Source: CBDBBY01 sp965205055
GTDB taxonomy: Bacteria > Pseudomonadota > Alphaproteobacteria > Rhodobacterales > Rhodobacteraceae
Assembly: GCA_965205055.1 (NCBI GenBank)
Contig: OZ242030.1
Coordinates: 4,278,001 to 4,342,000, forward strand
Direction of reading: 5' to 3'
DNA length: 64,000 nt
A program made the translations under genes and the position numbers. Numbering within the stretch: the first letter of the stretch is position 1; each line of letters starts with the position of its first letter. Below are positions 27,470-35,831 of this stretch, piece after piece. The notes under the pieces were generated by a model, which was not told the origin of the DNA, ran no database searches, and saw nothing but the letters and a program-made list of their open reading frames with translations.

Positions 27470-29040
27470 CTCGGCACTTGATGGACCGCTGACGTCGGTT
27501 GTCAGTCGAACCGGGGTTTCGAGGCACTCGCCAACCCTCGCGGAGGGCTGGAGCGCGTAGCGCGACAGGCCGAAGCGAGGGTTGGAGCCCCCTTCGAACT
27601 CGGCGATGATCGGCGAGCTCCGCCACTTCCGGCGGAGGGGCGGCTGATCGGGAGCAGCCTACCACATCCAGCGCCGTCGAGCGCCAGGGAAGGACCAGCG
27701 CCCCGATCGGCGGCCGCGGCTACGCCCAGCCAGGTGTCTGCGCCCTTGAGCGCCAGTACTGGAATTGGCGAGCGCCGCGGCCGGCCTTTTTTACGACGGA
27801 GGAAAGCAATGACGCAATTCGAAATATACGCGGGCATCGACTGGCCGGCCCAAACCCACCAGGTCGCCGTCGTCGATGCGGACGGCGAGATCCTCGGCGA
27901 GCGGGAGTTCGCCCACAGCGGCGACGGCTTGGCCGGAATGGCCGACTGGATCCTTGGGCACAGCCCCGACGGCAAGGCCGCCGCCGCCATCGAGAAGCCG
28001 CACGGCCCGGAAGTCGACGCCCTGCTGGAGCGCGGCGCCGCGGTGTTCGCTCTCAACCCCAAGCAGCTCGACCGCTTCCGCGACCGGTTCTCCCCCGCCG
28101 GAGCCAAGGACGACCGGAGGGACGCCTTCGTCCTGGCCCATTCGCTCGCCACTGATCGGAAGGCGTTCCGGGAGGTGGAACCGCCGCCGCCGGAGATCGT
28201 CAGGCTGCGCGAGCTGTCGCGCGCCGAAGGCGATCTGGTCGAAGACCGAACCCGATTGATCAACAAACTGAATGCGCAGCTCCGACGCTACTGCCCCAGC
28301 CTTCCTCGAGGCCGCCCCGGACCTCGGACGAACATGGGCCTTCGATCTTTGGACCCTCGCGCCGATGCCGCAGAAGGCCCGCCGCGTGCGCTTGGCCTCC
28401 GTCGAAGCCGTGCTCAGGAAAAACCGCGTCCGGACGGCCCGCGCCGAAAGCGTCCTGACCGTGCTTCGCAGCAAACCCGTCCCGACCGCGCCGGGAACCG
28501 CCGAGGCCGTCGCCGACTCCGCCGGAAGACTCTTCAGAAGACTCAAAGCCCTCAACGCCGAAATCAAGGACGTCCGGAAGAAGATCAAGCAGCTCGTCGA
28601 CCGGATCGGGACGATGGAAGGCGGAGGCGCCGTCGACATCCTGAGGTCCGTTCCCGGCATCGGACCCGGCGTCCTGGCCGTCATCCTCTCCGAAGCCTTC
28701 GACAGCGTCCGGAGGGCCGACCGGCACGCCCCGGGATGCTACTTCGGCGTCGCGCCCGTCACGAAACGGTCCGGACAAACCATCCTGATCCAGCGGCGGC
28801 AAGCCGCGAACGGGCGGCTCAGGAACGCCGCCTGCCACTGGGCCATGGCCGCCATCCGGTGCGACCGCGTCAGCCGGGCAAATTGCCACGCGCTGCGGAG
28901 CCGCGGGCACAAGCACGCCCGCGCCCTCAGAAGCATCGCAGACCGACTCCTCGGCGTCGTCTGCAAAATGATCGAAACCGGACAGACCTTCGACCCGGAA
29001 CGGCAATCGAAAGGCGCCCTCTGAACCCCGAAAAAAACGC
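27470..29040 (+). mobile_element. IS110-family element with conserved left flank
   Basis: About 310 bp of non-coding DNA (27490-27800) precedes the transposase. It includes GAACCGGGGTTTCGAGGC and CCTCGCGGAGGGCTGGAGCG, conserved in remnants at 10950-11062 and 62905-63030 (inverted). In IS110-group elements the left flank encodes a bridge RNA that guides recombination; this region is the candidate. Exact ends are not determined. Confidence 0.7.
27809..29024 (+). pseudogene. IS110-family transposase with one frameshift
   Basis: GGAGG precedes the ATG at 27809. The N-terminal RuvC-like DEDD domain reads YAGIDWPAQTHQVAVVDADG (catalytic Asp), AAIEKPHGPEVDALLERGA (Glu) and AKDDRRDAFVLAHSLATD (Asp pair). 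Near 28296, within CTACTGCCCCAGCC, the frame shifts by one base. The other frame then continues APAFLEAAPDLGRTWAFDLW to the C-terminal domain with LRSVPGIGPGVLAVILSEAF and the family Ser-containing region RSGQTILIQRRQAANGRLRN. Either an inactivating indel or, less likely, programmed frameshifting at CCCC. Confidence 0.8.
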
Positions 29041-29159
29041 TTGACGTTAGGCTAGGTGTCCTTCCCACACTTTCCGCGCGGCGCCGATCGGCCAATATGC
29101 CGGCCCTCCGCCGCTCCGTTGAACAGGGTCTGCGCGGCGGGCCGGCTTGGCCTCGGCGC

Positions 29160-29300
29160 GGGGCCGCGTCCGCCCTCCGCGGCCGGATCCGAAATGCGGA
29201 AAAGAGAATTCATGCCTCCGGCTTCGCCCTAGGGGCATCGAACCCGAAACCAAATCTTGACATTCCTGATCGAAATTGCAGAATTATCGGTACACTACTG
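29160..29300 (+). repeat. Dispersed 140-bp repeat (copy 3 of 3)
   Basis: Matches 14108-14246 nearly base for base and 19545-19690 inverted. It ends with a TTGACATTCC box and GGTACACTACT. Confidence 0.6.
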
Positions 29301-29339
29301 ATGCTCGCGGTCTCCGCCGTCGAAGCCGATCCCCCCCCC

Positions 29340-29876
29340 CCGCCGGGGCGGAGCCCGCCGCCTGGCTGCTGCTCGCGAGCGCCGGAGAGGCCTGCGCCGA
29401 GGACGCGCGGACGGCCGTCCGCTTCTACCGCAAGCGCTGGACCGTCGAGGAGTTCTTCCGGGTCCTGAAGTCCGGGCTGCGCGTCGAGGAGCGAAGGTTC
29501 GACCATGCCGAGGATCTGCGCAAATGCCTCGCTTTCGACGCCGCCACCGCCTGCCGCGTCTTCGACATCGCCCGCGCGGCGAGGGAGACGCCCGACGCCC
29601 CCGCCGTCGACACCGTCCCCGAGGACGCCCCCCGAATCCTCAAGCGGGTCCTGCGCATCAACGGCGTGCGGCCGAAAGCCCCGCCGAACCCGACGATCCG
29701 CGAGTCCGCCGTCGAACTCGGACGCCTCGCCGGATTCCAGCCCTCGAAGCGCCAGCCGCTGCCCGGAATCCAGAAGCTCTGGTCCGCATGGACGATCTTC
29801 GCGTCGGCGATGCTGCTCTACCGGGACTTCAAGACATACGGAACCGACGACGAGTCAAGCGTGGGAAATTGATAGG
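29340..29876 (+). pseudogene. IS4-family transposase C-terminal half
   Basis: The longest copy of the IS4-type 3' region. It contains TAVRFYRKRWTVEEFFRVLK SGLRVEERRF, the Y-(2)-R-(3)-E-(6)-K signature of IS4 transposases, then LAGFQPSKRQPLPGIQKLW and a stop at 29872, followed by the GGGAAATTGATAGG end. The N-terminal part with both Asp residues is missing. Confidence 0.8.
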
Positions 29877-29887
29877 TCCGCGACGGC

Positions 29888-31126
29888 GTGCCGGGCGGCG
29901 GGGCGAAGCGCTACGCGGCCCTTCTCGAGGCGGTCGACGCCCGTCTTGCCGGCAAGTCTCCCCCGTCCTGCCCGAGCTGCGGGCGGCGGATGGAGCGGCG
30001 CGGCCGGGTCGGCAAGACGTTCGGGACGCGCCTCGGAGAGGCTCGGGTCAAGCGGCGCTATTTCTACTGCCGCAAGTGCGGCGTCGGAGATTATCCTTTG
30101 GACCGCGCGCTGCGTCTGGCGGGCAAGAGAGTCACGCCCGGGGCGGAAGCCGTCTACGCCGACGCCGCCGGTTCCGACAGTTGCGGGGAAGCGCGCCGCA
30201 AGCTCCGGAATCTGGCCGGCGTGGCGGTGTCGAGGGCGACTCTCCAGCGCCACAGCGTCAGGATCGGCGAAGAGATGCAGGCGTTCGAGCGCGAGGACGC
30301 CGAGGCGGCGTCGCCTGCGGCGGAGCGGGTTCTTCCGGGGATCGACGGCACCGGAGTTCCGATGGCCGCCCGCGAGGTCGAGGGCGTGGCCGGCAAGCAG
30401 GCGGACGGCACGGCGAAGACCCGCGAGGCGAAGGCCGTCACCAGCTCCGCGGCCGACGGCCGGGATCCGAAGACCGGGGAGCCTCGGAAGGACAAGGACA
30501 GCGGGGCTGCCGGCGTCCGCATCGACAGCGCGAGGGCGGCGGACGGCGCCGGCTGGAGCTCGGAGTTCGGCGCACGCCTGCGGCAGTTCGGGCTCCGGAA
30601 CGGCTTGGTCGCGGCCAAGGAATTGGTGGTGCTGTCCGACGGGGCGCCCTGGATCCGCAACAGCTGCGAGGAGGCGTTCCCCGGACAGGAGACGACCTTC
30701 ATCCTCGACCTGTTCCACGCCCTCGAATATGCGGACGCCGCCGTGAAAGCCGCGGAGCCGGACAAGAGCAAGCAGGAGGATTGGATGAATACGATCAAGG
30801 GCCAGCCGGACGCAGGGCGGGTCGACGACGTCATCGCCGACCTGGAGCCGCACCGCCGACTTGAAGCGGTCGCGACCTGCATCCGCTGTTACGGGACCAA
30901 CAGGGACCGAATGCGCTGCGACCTCTACCGAAAGCGCGGACTGCCGGTCGGATCCGGCGTCGTGGAAAGCGCTTGCAAGCAGATCGTCGGCAGCCGATTC
31001 AAGGGAGCCGGGCGCCGTTGGTCGAAGATTGGAGCCAACGCCGTGCTCGCCATCAAATGCTGCTTCAGGAACAACCGCTGGCCCGACTTCCTCGATTGGA
31101 GGGATTGCAGCGCACCAGCCGCCTGA
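29888..31126 (+). CDS. ISKra4-family transposase (5' end possibly lost)
   Basis: About 412 aa from a GTG at 29888. A zinc-finger-like CPSCGRRMERRGRVGKTFGT and YFYCRKCGVG begin the chain. Then come ERVLPGIDGTGVPMAA (Asp), KELVVLSDGAPWIRNSCEEA (Asp), FILDLFHALEYADAAV and the C-terminal GLPVGSGVVESACKQIVGSR FKGAGRRWSKIGANAVLAIK (Glu), all typical of ISKra4. The start abuts the IS4 remnant at 29876, so the native N-terminus and left end may be missing; the rest has no stop. Its 3' end is the source of the tandem array at 34.5-35.8 kb. Confidence 0.8.
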   Translation: MPGGGAKRYAALLEAVDARLAGKSPPSCPSCGRRMERRGRVGKTFGTRLGEARVKRRYFYCRKCGVGDYPLDRALRLAGKRVTPGAEAVYADAAGSDSCGEARRKLRNLAGVAVSRATLQRHSVRIGEEMQAFEREDAEAASPAAERVLPGIDGTGVPMAAREVEGVAGKQADGTAKTREAKAVTSSAADGRDPKTGEPRKDKDSGAAGVRIDSARAADGAGWSSEFGARLRQFGLRNGLVAAKELVVLSDGAPWIRNSCEEAFPGQETTFILDLFHALEYADAAVKAAEPDKSKQEDWMNTIKGQPDAGRVDDVIADLEPHRRLEAVATCIRCYGTNRDRMRCDLYRKRGLPVGSGVVESACKQIVGSRFKGAGRRWSKIGANAVLAIKCCFRNNRWPDFLDWRDCSAPAA

Positions 31127-31782
31127 CCAAGAAACGTGAGATGCACCCAAGCTCCGAAAAACGGGTGGACGAAACGGCTGGAGTGTGCAGGTCCGGCATG
31201 AGGTGCTCCTGATCTGGTGGTTGTTGATGATTCGCCTTGCCGCATTTTGCGGAAGGGAGCACCCCCTTCAATCCGCTCCGACGCGAGCATGAATCGCAAG
31301 CGGAACGCTCGTCCCGCTGACAAAATCCAGCCAAATCCAGCCGGATTGTCACCGAAACCTCACCGGCAGGATCCAAAAAGGCGCAAAATTGCTTAACTGC
31401 AAAGGGTTAACGCGTGACATGTCAGACCCACACCCCACGAAACGAGGGGTTTTTCAACAGCCTCTTGTCCACAGGCTTTCCATGCTGGCCGCGCCTTGGA
31501 CGAGCCAAAGCGCGCGAAGTGGCCGAATGCGAACGGCGCGATCATCATGCCGTCGGCAAGAAGAATTCGCCGCGTCCGGACGAAGCCTCGGAACCTCGCA
31601 TGGATGATCGGCTTTGCGGAATTATCCACCGGATTCTCCAAACTGATCTTGAATTCCGGAATCAACTTCGCGGGAATTCTCCCGGTTCCGCGCTATTCGG
31701 ATTTCCGAAGGCTCGGCGGTTTTCGGCTTCTCCGGCCCCGGGCCCGGCCCGAAGGGATTCATCGCGAATCCTGTCCATTGGC
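31127..31782. other. ISKra4 right end, IS256 end remnant and dotM upstream region
   Basis: 31127-31160 is the ISKra4 right end. 31480-31570 is an inverted remnant of the IS256 3' flank (GCGGCCAGCATGGAAAGCC on the other strand, as at 27380). Nothing recognisable lies in 31160-31480. An open frame joins 31414 to dotM but its translation before 31783 has no family resemblance. Confidence 0.5.
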
Positions 31783-33144
31783 ATGAAAGGCAAAGGCGTG
31801 GCGGAACGAAGACAATCGAACGAAGACGAGCTGTTTCAATTGACGATCTGCGTGGCGTTGGCCCTTGTGGCTGCGGCCTCTCTCTTGGGTCCTTACTTGG
31901 ACGGCATGCGGATGATCGGCTTGATTGCCGCGTTGATCCATTTGAAGCCGTTCGGCTTGCTGGCCGATCATATGGATTGGCTGCGCGATGCGCCGTATTT
32001 CGGCGAAGCTTTGTTCGCGACTGCATCGTTCGCGCACGGCGTGCCAATGGAGTTCGAAGCTGTTGCGGCACTGAGTTCCGAGTCTCGGGAAGCCGTCATG
32101 GCCGGCTCGGGCGTTGCGGCGGCCGTTCTGTATGGCCCTTGCTTCGTTTGGATGGCGGCTTCCTGTCGCGCGTTCAGACCGGATCTTGCGCATCGGACCG
32201 TGCACGACCTCGCGAGCCTGGTCGGATCGCAATGCAAGCGGTGGCCGCAGGCGCGCTACGCAAGCCGGTTCTTGAATCTGACGGGCGGAAGCGGAAATGC
32301 TCCGTCGTCCGACGTCAGCGCCGGACATTCATATCGTCAAGCGGGCCAGCTTGTCTGGTCGGAGCCTCCGCCGATGCTGCCGCCGCATTCCGGCTGTTCG
32401 ATGCGTCCGGAGGATTGGCTTGAAGTGCAAGGATATGTGAGTCGAAGGGTGCGCGACAAAGACCGTCTGTCGGACGAGGATTGCGAACGGCTTTCCGAAG
32501 ACAGCCTCTGCGAGGCGTTCGATAGGCAGCTTGGAAAGCCTTGGAAGGGTTTCGCACGGCTTGCGCCCTGCAAGAGGGCGCTCGCCGCCGCGTTCGCATG
32601 CTTTCACAGCTACGAAACCGAAAATGGCCACGATTTGATGAATCGGCTTTCGATGCTTGCCGTCGGTCGAGCGGCCGGCCGGTTCGGGATGGATGAAGCG
32701 ATTTCGCGGGACAGCAGGCTGTCCGCAGAAATCGACGAGATTCTCGACTCGAGTCGTTCATGCGGCCTGAACGCGGTCGCGACGCGGCATGCTTGGGAAA
32801 CGACGGCCATGATCGCGATGCTCGCGGCGGCCCGCAAAGATCGGGGCGTCGTCTCCAGCGCGTCCTTTCTTTGGTTGAAGCGCGAGGATCGCGGTCTCTG
32901 GTACGCTCTGAACAATTCAGGAAATGCGGCGATAATGGCGGAAGCGGCGGGCGCGCTGGCCCACTTCAGAGCCGAAAGGCAGATCGGCAGGCCGTTGAGG
33001 CGTCCCGCGACGCGCCAGGCCGCCAGCGCGTTTCTTGAGAATTACTTCGACGTCGCGCCTGAGCGGGTCGCCAAGCGCCGGTCGCTCGCCCGGTTTAGAA
33101 CTCCGGTCGGAACCAGACTGGAGCAGTTGGCGTCGAAGTCATGA
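31783..33144 (+). CDS. dotM: DotM/IcmP-like type IVB coupling-complex protein
   Basis: About 453 aa from the ATG at 31783; a GTG at 31798 after AAAGG is an alternative start. The N-terminal third has membrane segments (LTICVALALVAAASLL near 20-35; VMAGSGVAAAVLYGPCFVWM near 105-124). The cytosolic C-terminus carries the DotM signature: QLGKPWKGFARLAPCKRALA near 249-268, RHAWETTAMIAML near 335-347 and FLWLKREDRGLWYALNNSG near 362-380. DotM/IcmP (TrbA in IncI plasmids) belongs to the inner-membrane coupling complex with the DotL ATPase, which selects substrates. No dotL is in the window. It is followed by pilus genes in the same direction. Confidence 0.85.
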   Translation: MKGKGVAERRQSNEDELFQLTICVALALVAAASLLGPYLDGMRMIGLIAALIHLKPFGLLADHMDWLRDAPYFGEALFATASFAHGVPMEFEAVAALSSESREAVMAGSGVAAAVLYGPCFVWMAASCRAFRPDLAHRTVHDLASLVGSQCKRWPQARYASRFLNLTGGSGNAPSSDVSAGHSYRQAGQLVWSEPPPMLPPHSGCSMRPEDWLEVQGYVSRRVRDKDRLSDEDCERLSEDSLCEAFDRQLGKPWKGFARLAPCKRALAAAFACFHSYETENGHDLMNRLSMLAVGRAAGRFGMDEAISRDSRLSAEIDEILDSSRSCGLNAVATRHAWETTAMIAMLAAARKDRGVVSSASFLWLKREDRGLWYALNNSGNAAIMAEAAGALAHFRAERQIGRPLRRPATRQAASAFLENYFDVAPERVAKRRSLARFRTPVGTRLEQLASKS

Positions 33145-33200
33145 GCCGGACGCGGAACATGCGGGCCGCAGCGCGCCTTCCCGCCCGGCGTCGATTCTGA

Positions 33201-33689
33201 ATGTGGTGCATGTACCCTGTCTCGATCGGCGCGGGACTTCTGATGGCGTTCGCGTTCGCCGGCGCGGGCACGGACCGTGCGGCCGACGCGGCGGGCTTCG
33301 CGGTCGCGAACATGCTCTACAGCCACAACGCCGCCTTTGATGCGGCGAAGCTCGCGGGATTCCCGGTCGGCGCGGTTCAGGCCGGCCTGCCGCAGCCGCT
33401 GCGGCGGACGAGGGCATGGGAGAGCGAAATCGTCTCCGATGGTGACGGTTCGTACTTGTTGACTTGGCTGTCCGACCCGATCGCCGGCGCCGCGGAAAAG
33501 CAGCGTTTCAAGAGCGCCTTGTCGAAACTTGAAGCACCGGATGCTCGGCGGAACTTTCCGGCGGCCGCATTCGCGGGAATGTTTCGGGAATCCGATGGAA
33601 CCTCTGGTTTCATCGGAACGACAATGGTTCCTTTGCCGTCGGCCGGAATTCGGACAGGCTCGCCGGCGGTCGGCAGCAGAATTCCGTGA
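33201..33689 (+). CDS. pilM: PilM-like type IVB (thin) pilus protein
   Basis: 162 aa. An N-terminal membrane or signal segment (VSIGAGLLMAFAFAGAG) is followed by ADAAGFAVANMLYSHNAAFD, which resembles the R64 PilM family pattern (small inner-membrane protein with a VA-NM-Y/W-RNA motif). Then come a conserved-looking PQPLRR region and DGDGSYLLTWL. R64 PilM is about 145 aa and is needed for thin-pilus biogenesis. The stop TGA overlaps the GTG start of the next gene (GTGA). Assignment rests on the motif plus context between dotM and a prepilin peptidase. Confidence 0.55.
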   Translation: MWCMYPVSIGAGLLMAFAFAGAGTDRAADAAGFAVANMLYSHNAAFDAAKLAGFPVGAVQAGLPQPLRRTRAWESEIVSDGDGSYLLTWLSDPIAGAAEKQRFKSALSKLEAPDARRNFPAAAFAGMFRESDGTSGFIGTTMVPLPSAGIRTGSPAVGSRIP

Positions 33690-34432
33690 CCGCGATGCTT
33701 GCAGCGAGCGTGATCGCTTTGGCGTCATGCTTGGCCGCCGCTCTATGCGCGCGGGCGGGCGTCGCCCGGCTTCAGCCGGAGTTCGCTTGGAGTCCATGCC
33801 GCTGCTCGATTGCATCGGTCGCGGGCGGTGGCTTCAGCCTTTTGTTTGCGATTCTCGCTCTGAAGCCCGGTCCTTCGCTTTGCCTTGAGCCGCCGGCCGC
33901 TGCCGCCGTTATGATGATCTGCCCGTTTCTTTCAGTTGCCGCCTACACCGATATTGAATCCTCTTGGGCGCCGTCTGAGCTTGTTGCGCCGATCTGCATC
34001 TATGCGGCCGCGATCTTTTTGCCGCCCCGCCATTTTGCCGGGTTCGCCGCATGGGCGGCGCCGATATTCGTCGGAATTGCGCTGCACTGCGCCGGGCGGC
34101 TGGCATGGCGGCTTCAATGCGCATTGAGGCGGCCCGCTATTCCGCCAGCCGACTGCATCGCGCTGGCGCTGCCGATCGGGTTGTTCGGAATGCACGGCGT
34201 CTCGGCAAGCGCATTCGCATTCATGGCTCTGGCTTTGCTTGCGATACGTGCCGTTCCGGCGGAATTGACTCCTTTCCGGGATCGAACTGCTTGCGATGGA
34301 ATCTCGTCCGGCGCAGAATTCATCCGCATGCCGGAGCGCGTGCCGTTTCTTTCCGTATCGTTTCCGATCATTCTGCTGGGCCTGCTGGTTTCGGCTGCGT
34401 TCGGATTTCCGCCCGCCGATGCTTGCGGTTGA
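33686..34432 (+). CDS. pilU: PilU-like prepilin peptidase (A24 family)
   Basis: 248 aa, with about seven hydrophobic segments. It starts with GTG at 33686 overlapping the pilM stop. Candidate catalytic aspartates are in FLSVAAYTDIESSWAP (position of the first A24 Asp) and in PPADCIALALPIGLFGM, which lines up with the GxGD region but reads PAD instead of GGD. A24 peptidases cleave type IV prepilin leaders before the +1 residue at the inner membrane; the pilV downstream has such a site. The N-terminal methylase zinc domain of PilD is absent, as in PilU of R64. The divergent GxGD motif lowers certainty. Confidence 0.6.
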   Translation: MTAMLAASVIALASCLAAALCARAGVARLQPEFAWSPCRCSIASVAGGGFSLLFAILALKPGPSLCLEPPAAAAVMMICPFLSVAAYTDIESSWAPSELVAPICIYAAAIFLPPRHFAGFAAWAAPIFVGIALHCAGRLAWRLQCALRRPAIPPADCIALALPIGLFGMHGVSASAFAFMALALLAIRAVPAELTPFRDRTACDGISSGAEFIRMPERVPFLSVSFPIILLGLLVSAAFGFPPADACG

Positions 34433-34479
34433 TCCCGCGCGCGTACCCGCTTTGTCGCCTGTCGCAATGCACAGCGGCG

Positions 34480-35770
34480 GCGGCGGAAGCCTGCGCTGTT
34501 TCCGGGGTGAGTTTCATGATTCTCGCCCGGGCGGCTGCGGCGCGGCAAGTCCTTTGATCAAGGAAGCCGGGCCAACGCTCGTTTTCGCACCGGCATTCGG
34601 CGGCGGGCAGGGCGTCGGCGCCGGCTTTCGACCAGCGGCATCCCGCCCGACCGAAAGAAATGGAATGCGCCTCTGGAGCAGACGGCGAACGGAGCATTGT
34701 CTTTTCGCCTCGAATCGGTTCCCCGATAGGTTTTTGCGAAGCGCGGGCGCGATCCCGAAAAGATCCGGATGCGCAAGCGGCCTCGAAATGGGTGCGCCCC
34801 ATCTTTTTTGTTCAAGCTGCAGCGCGATGCGGCCTCCAATTGAGGAAGGCGTCCCGATGGTTGTTTTCAATGGGATGCGCCTCTGGAGCAGACGGCGAAC
34901 GGAGCGTTGTCCGTTGGGCTTGAATCGAGTTCCCGATAGGTTTTTGCGAAGCGCAGGCCATCCCGAAAGGATCCGGATGCGCAAGCGGCCTCGAAATGGG
35001 TGCGCCCCATCTTTTTTGTTCAAGCTGCAGCGCGATGCGGCCTCCAATTGAGGAAGGCGTCCCGATGGTTGTTTTCAATGGGTGCATCCCATTTCTTTGG
35101 CCGGGCAGCTGTGGAGCGGCAAGCCCTCCGATCAAGGAAGTCGGGCCAACCCGCCGTAATCCCTGTCCACGAACTTCGAATCCTTGTGCGGCAAGCCCTC
35201 CACTCGATGAATTCGGGTCAACGGTTGTTTTTGAAGCGGCATTCAACGGCGAGCATGGCGTTGGCTCCGCTTTCGAACAGCGGTGCCTTTCCCCTTATCC
35301 CCGAAAAATGGGACGCACCCGAATGGGATGCACCCTTGGAGCATACGGCGAATGGAGCGTTGTCCGTTGGGCTTGAATCGAGTCCTCGATAGGCTTTTGC
35401 GAAGCGTCGAAGCCATCCTGAAAGAATCCGGAGGCGCAAGCGGCCTTGAAAAGGGTGCGCCCCATATTTTTTGGTCAGGTGGCGGCACGACAAACCCTCC
35501 AATCGAGGAAGTCGGCCCGGCAATTGCTTTCGACGCAGCGTTCGACGGCACGCCAAGCGTTGGCGCCCGCTTCCGAACGGCGGAACCTCGCCCCTCACTA
35601 TCCAAAGACAATGGGATGCACCACGAAAACGGGGCGCATCCCGATGTTGTTGGTCGGGCTGCGGCGCGATGCGGCCTCTCATTGAGGAAGTCGGCCCAAC
35701 GAATGTTTTCGATGCAGAATTTGAAACCGAGCAAAGAGTTGCTGCACGATTTGAACCAGCGACGCCTTGC
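34480..35770 (-). repeat. Tandem array of ISKra4 3'-end-derived units alternating with a second repeat
   Basis: At least six units, near 34500-34600, 34792-34870, 34997-35080, 35081-35230, 35455-35540 and 35635-35700, resemble the inverse of the ISKra4 3' end (GCCCGACTTCCTCGATTGGA at 31080-31100, then the stop region and GTGAGATGCACCC). Between them a second, about 125-bp unit occurs three times (34664-34790, 34872-34996, 35328-35454), with GCAGACGGCGAACGGAGC and CCCGATAGGTTTTTGCGAAGC. Two composite units of 205-210 bp are nearly identical. No protein-coding sense was found. It separates pilU from pilV. Confidence 0.75.
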
Positions 35771-35831
35771 CCCTCTCAATCCAAAGCAAATGGCATGCGC
35801 CCTCGAAAACTTCGGCTGTGCCGCATCCGGA

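Noticed and set aside
34480..35770. CRISPR-like array
   Set aside because: Units are 80-210 bp, of unequal length, with coding-derived similarity to an ISKra4 end. There are no short identical repeats with unique spacers and no cas genes.
35283..35831. N-terminal extension of PilV
   Set aside because: The open frame passes through the ISKra4-derived repeat array; a prepilin leader must be near the start, so translation should begin at 35832 or 35874.
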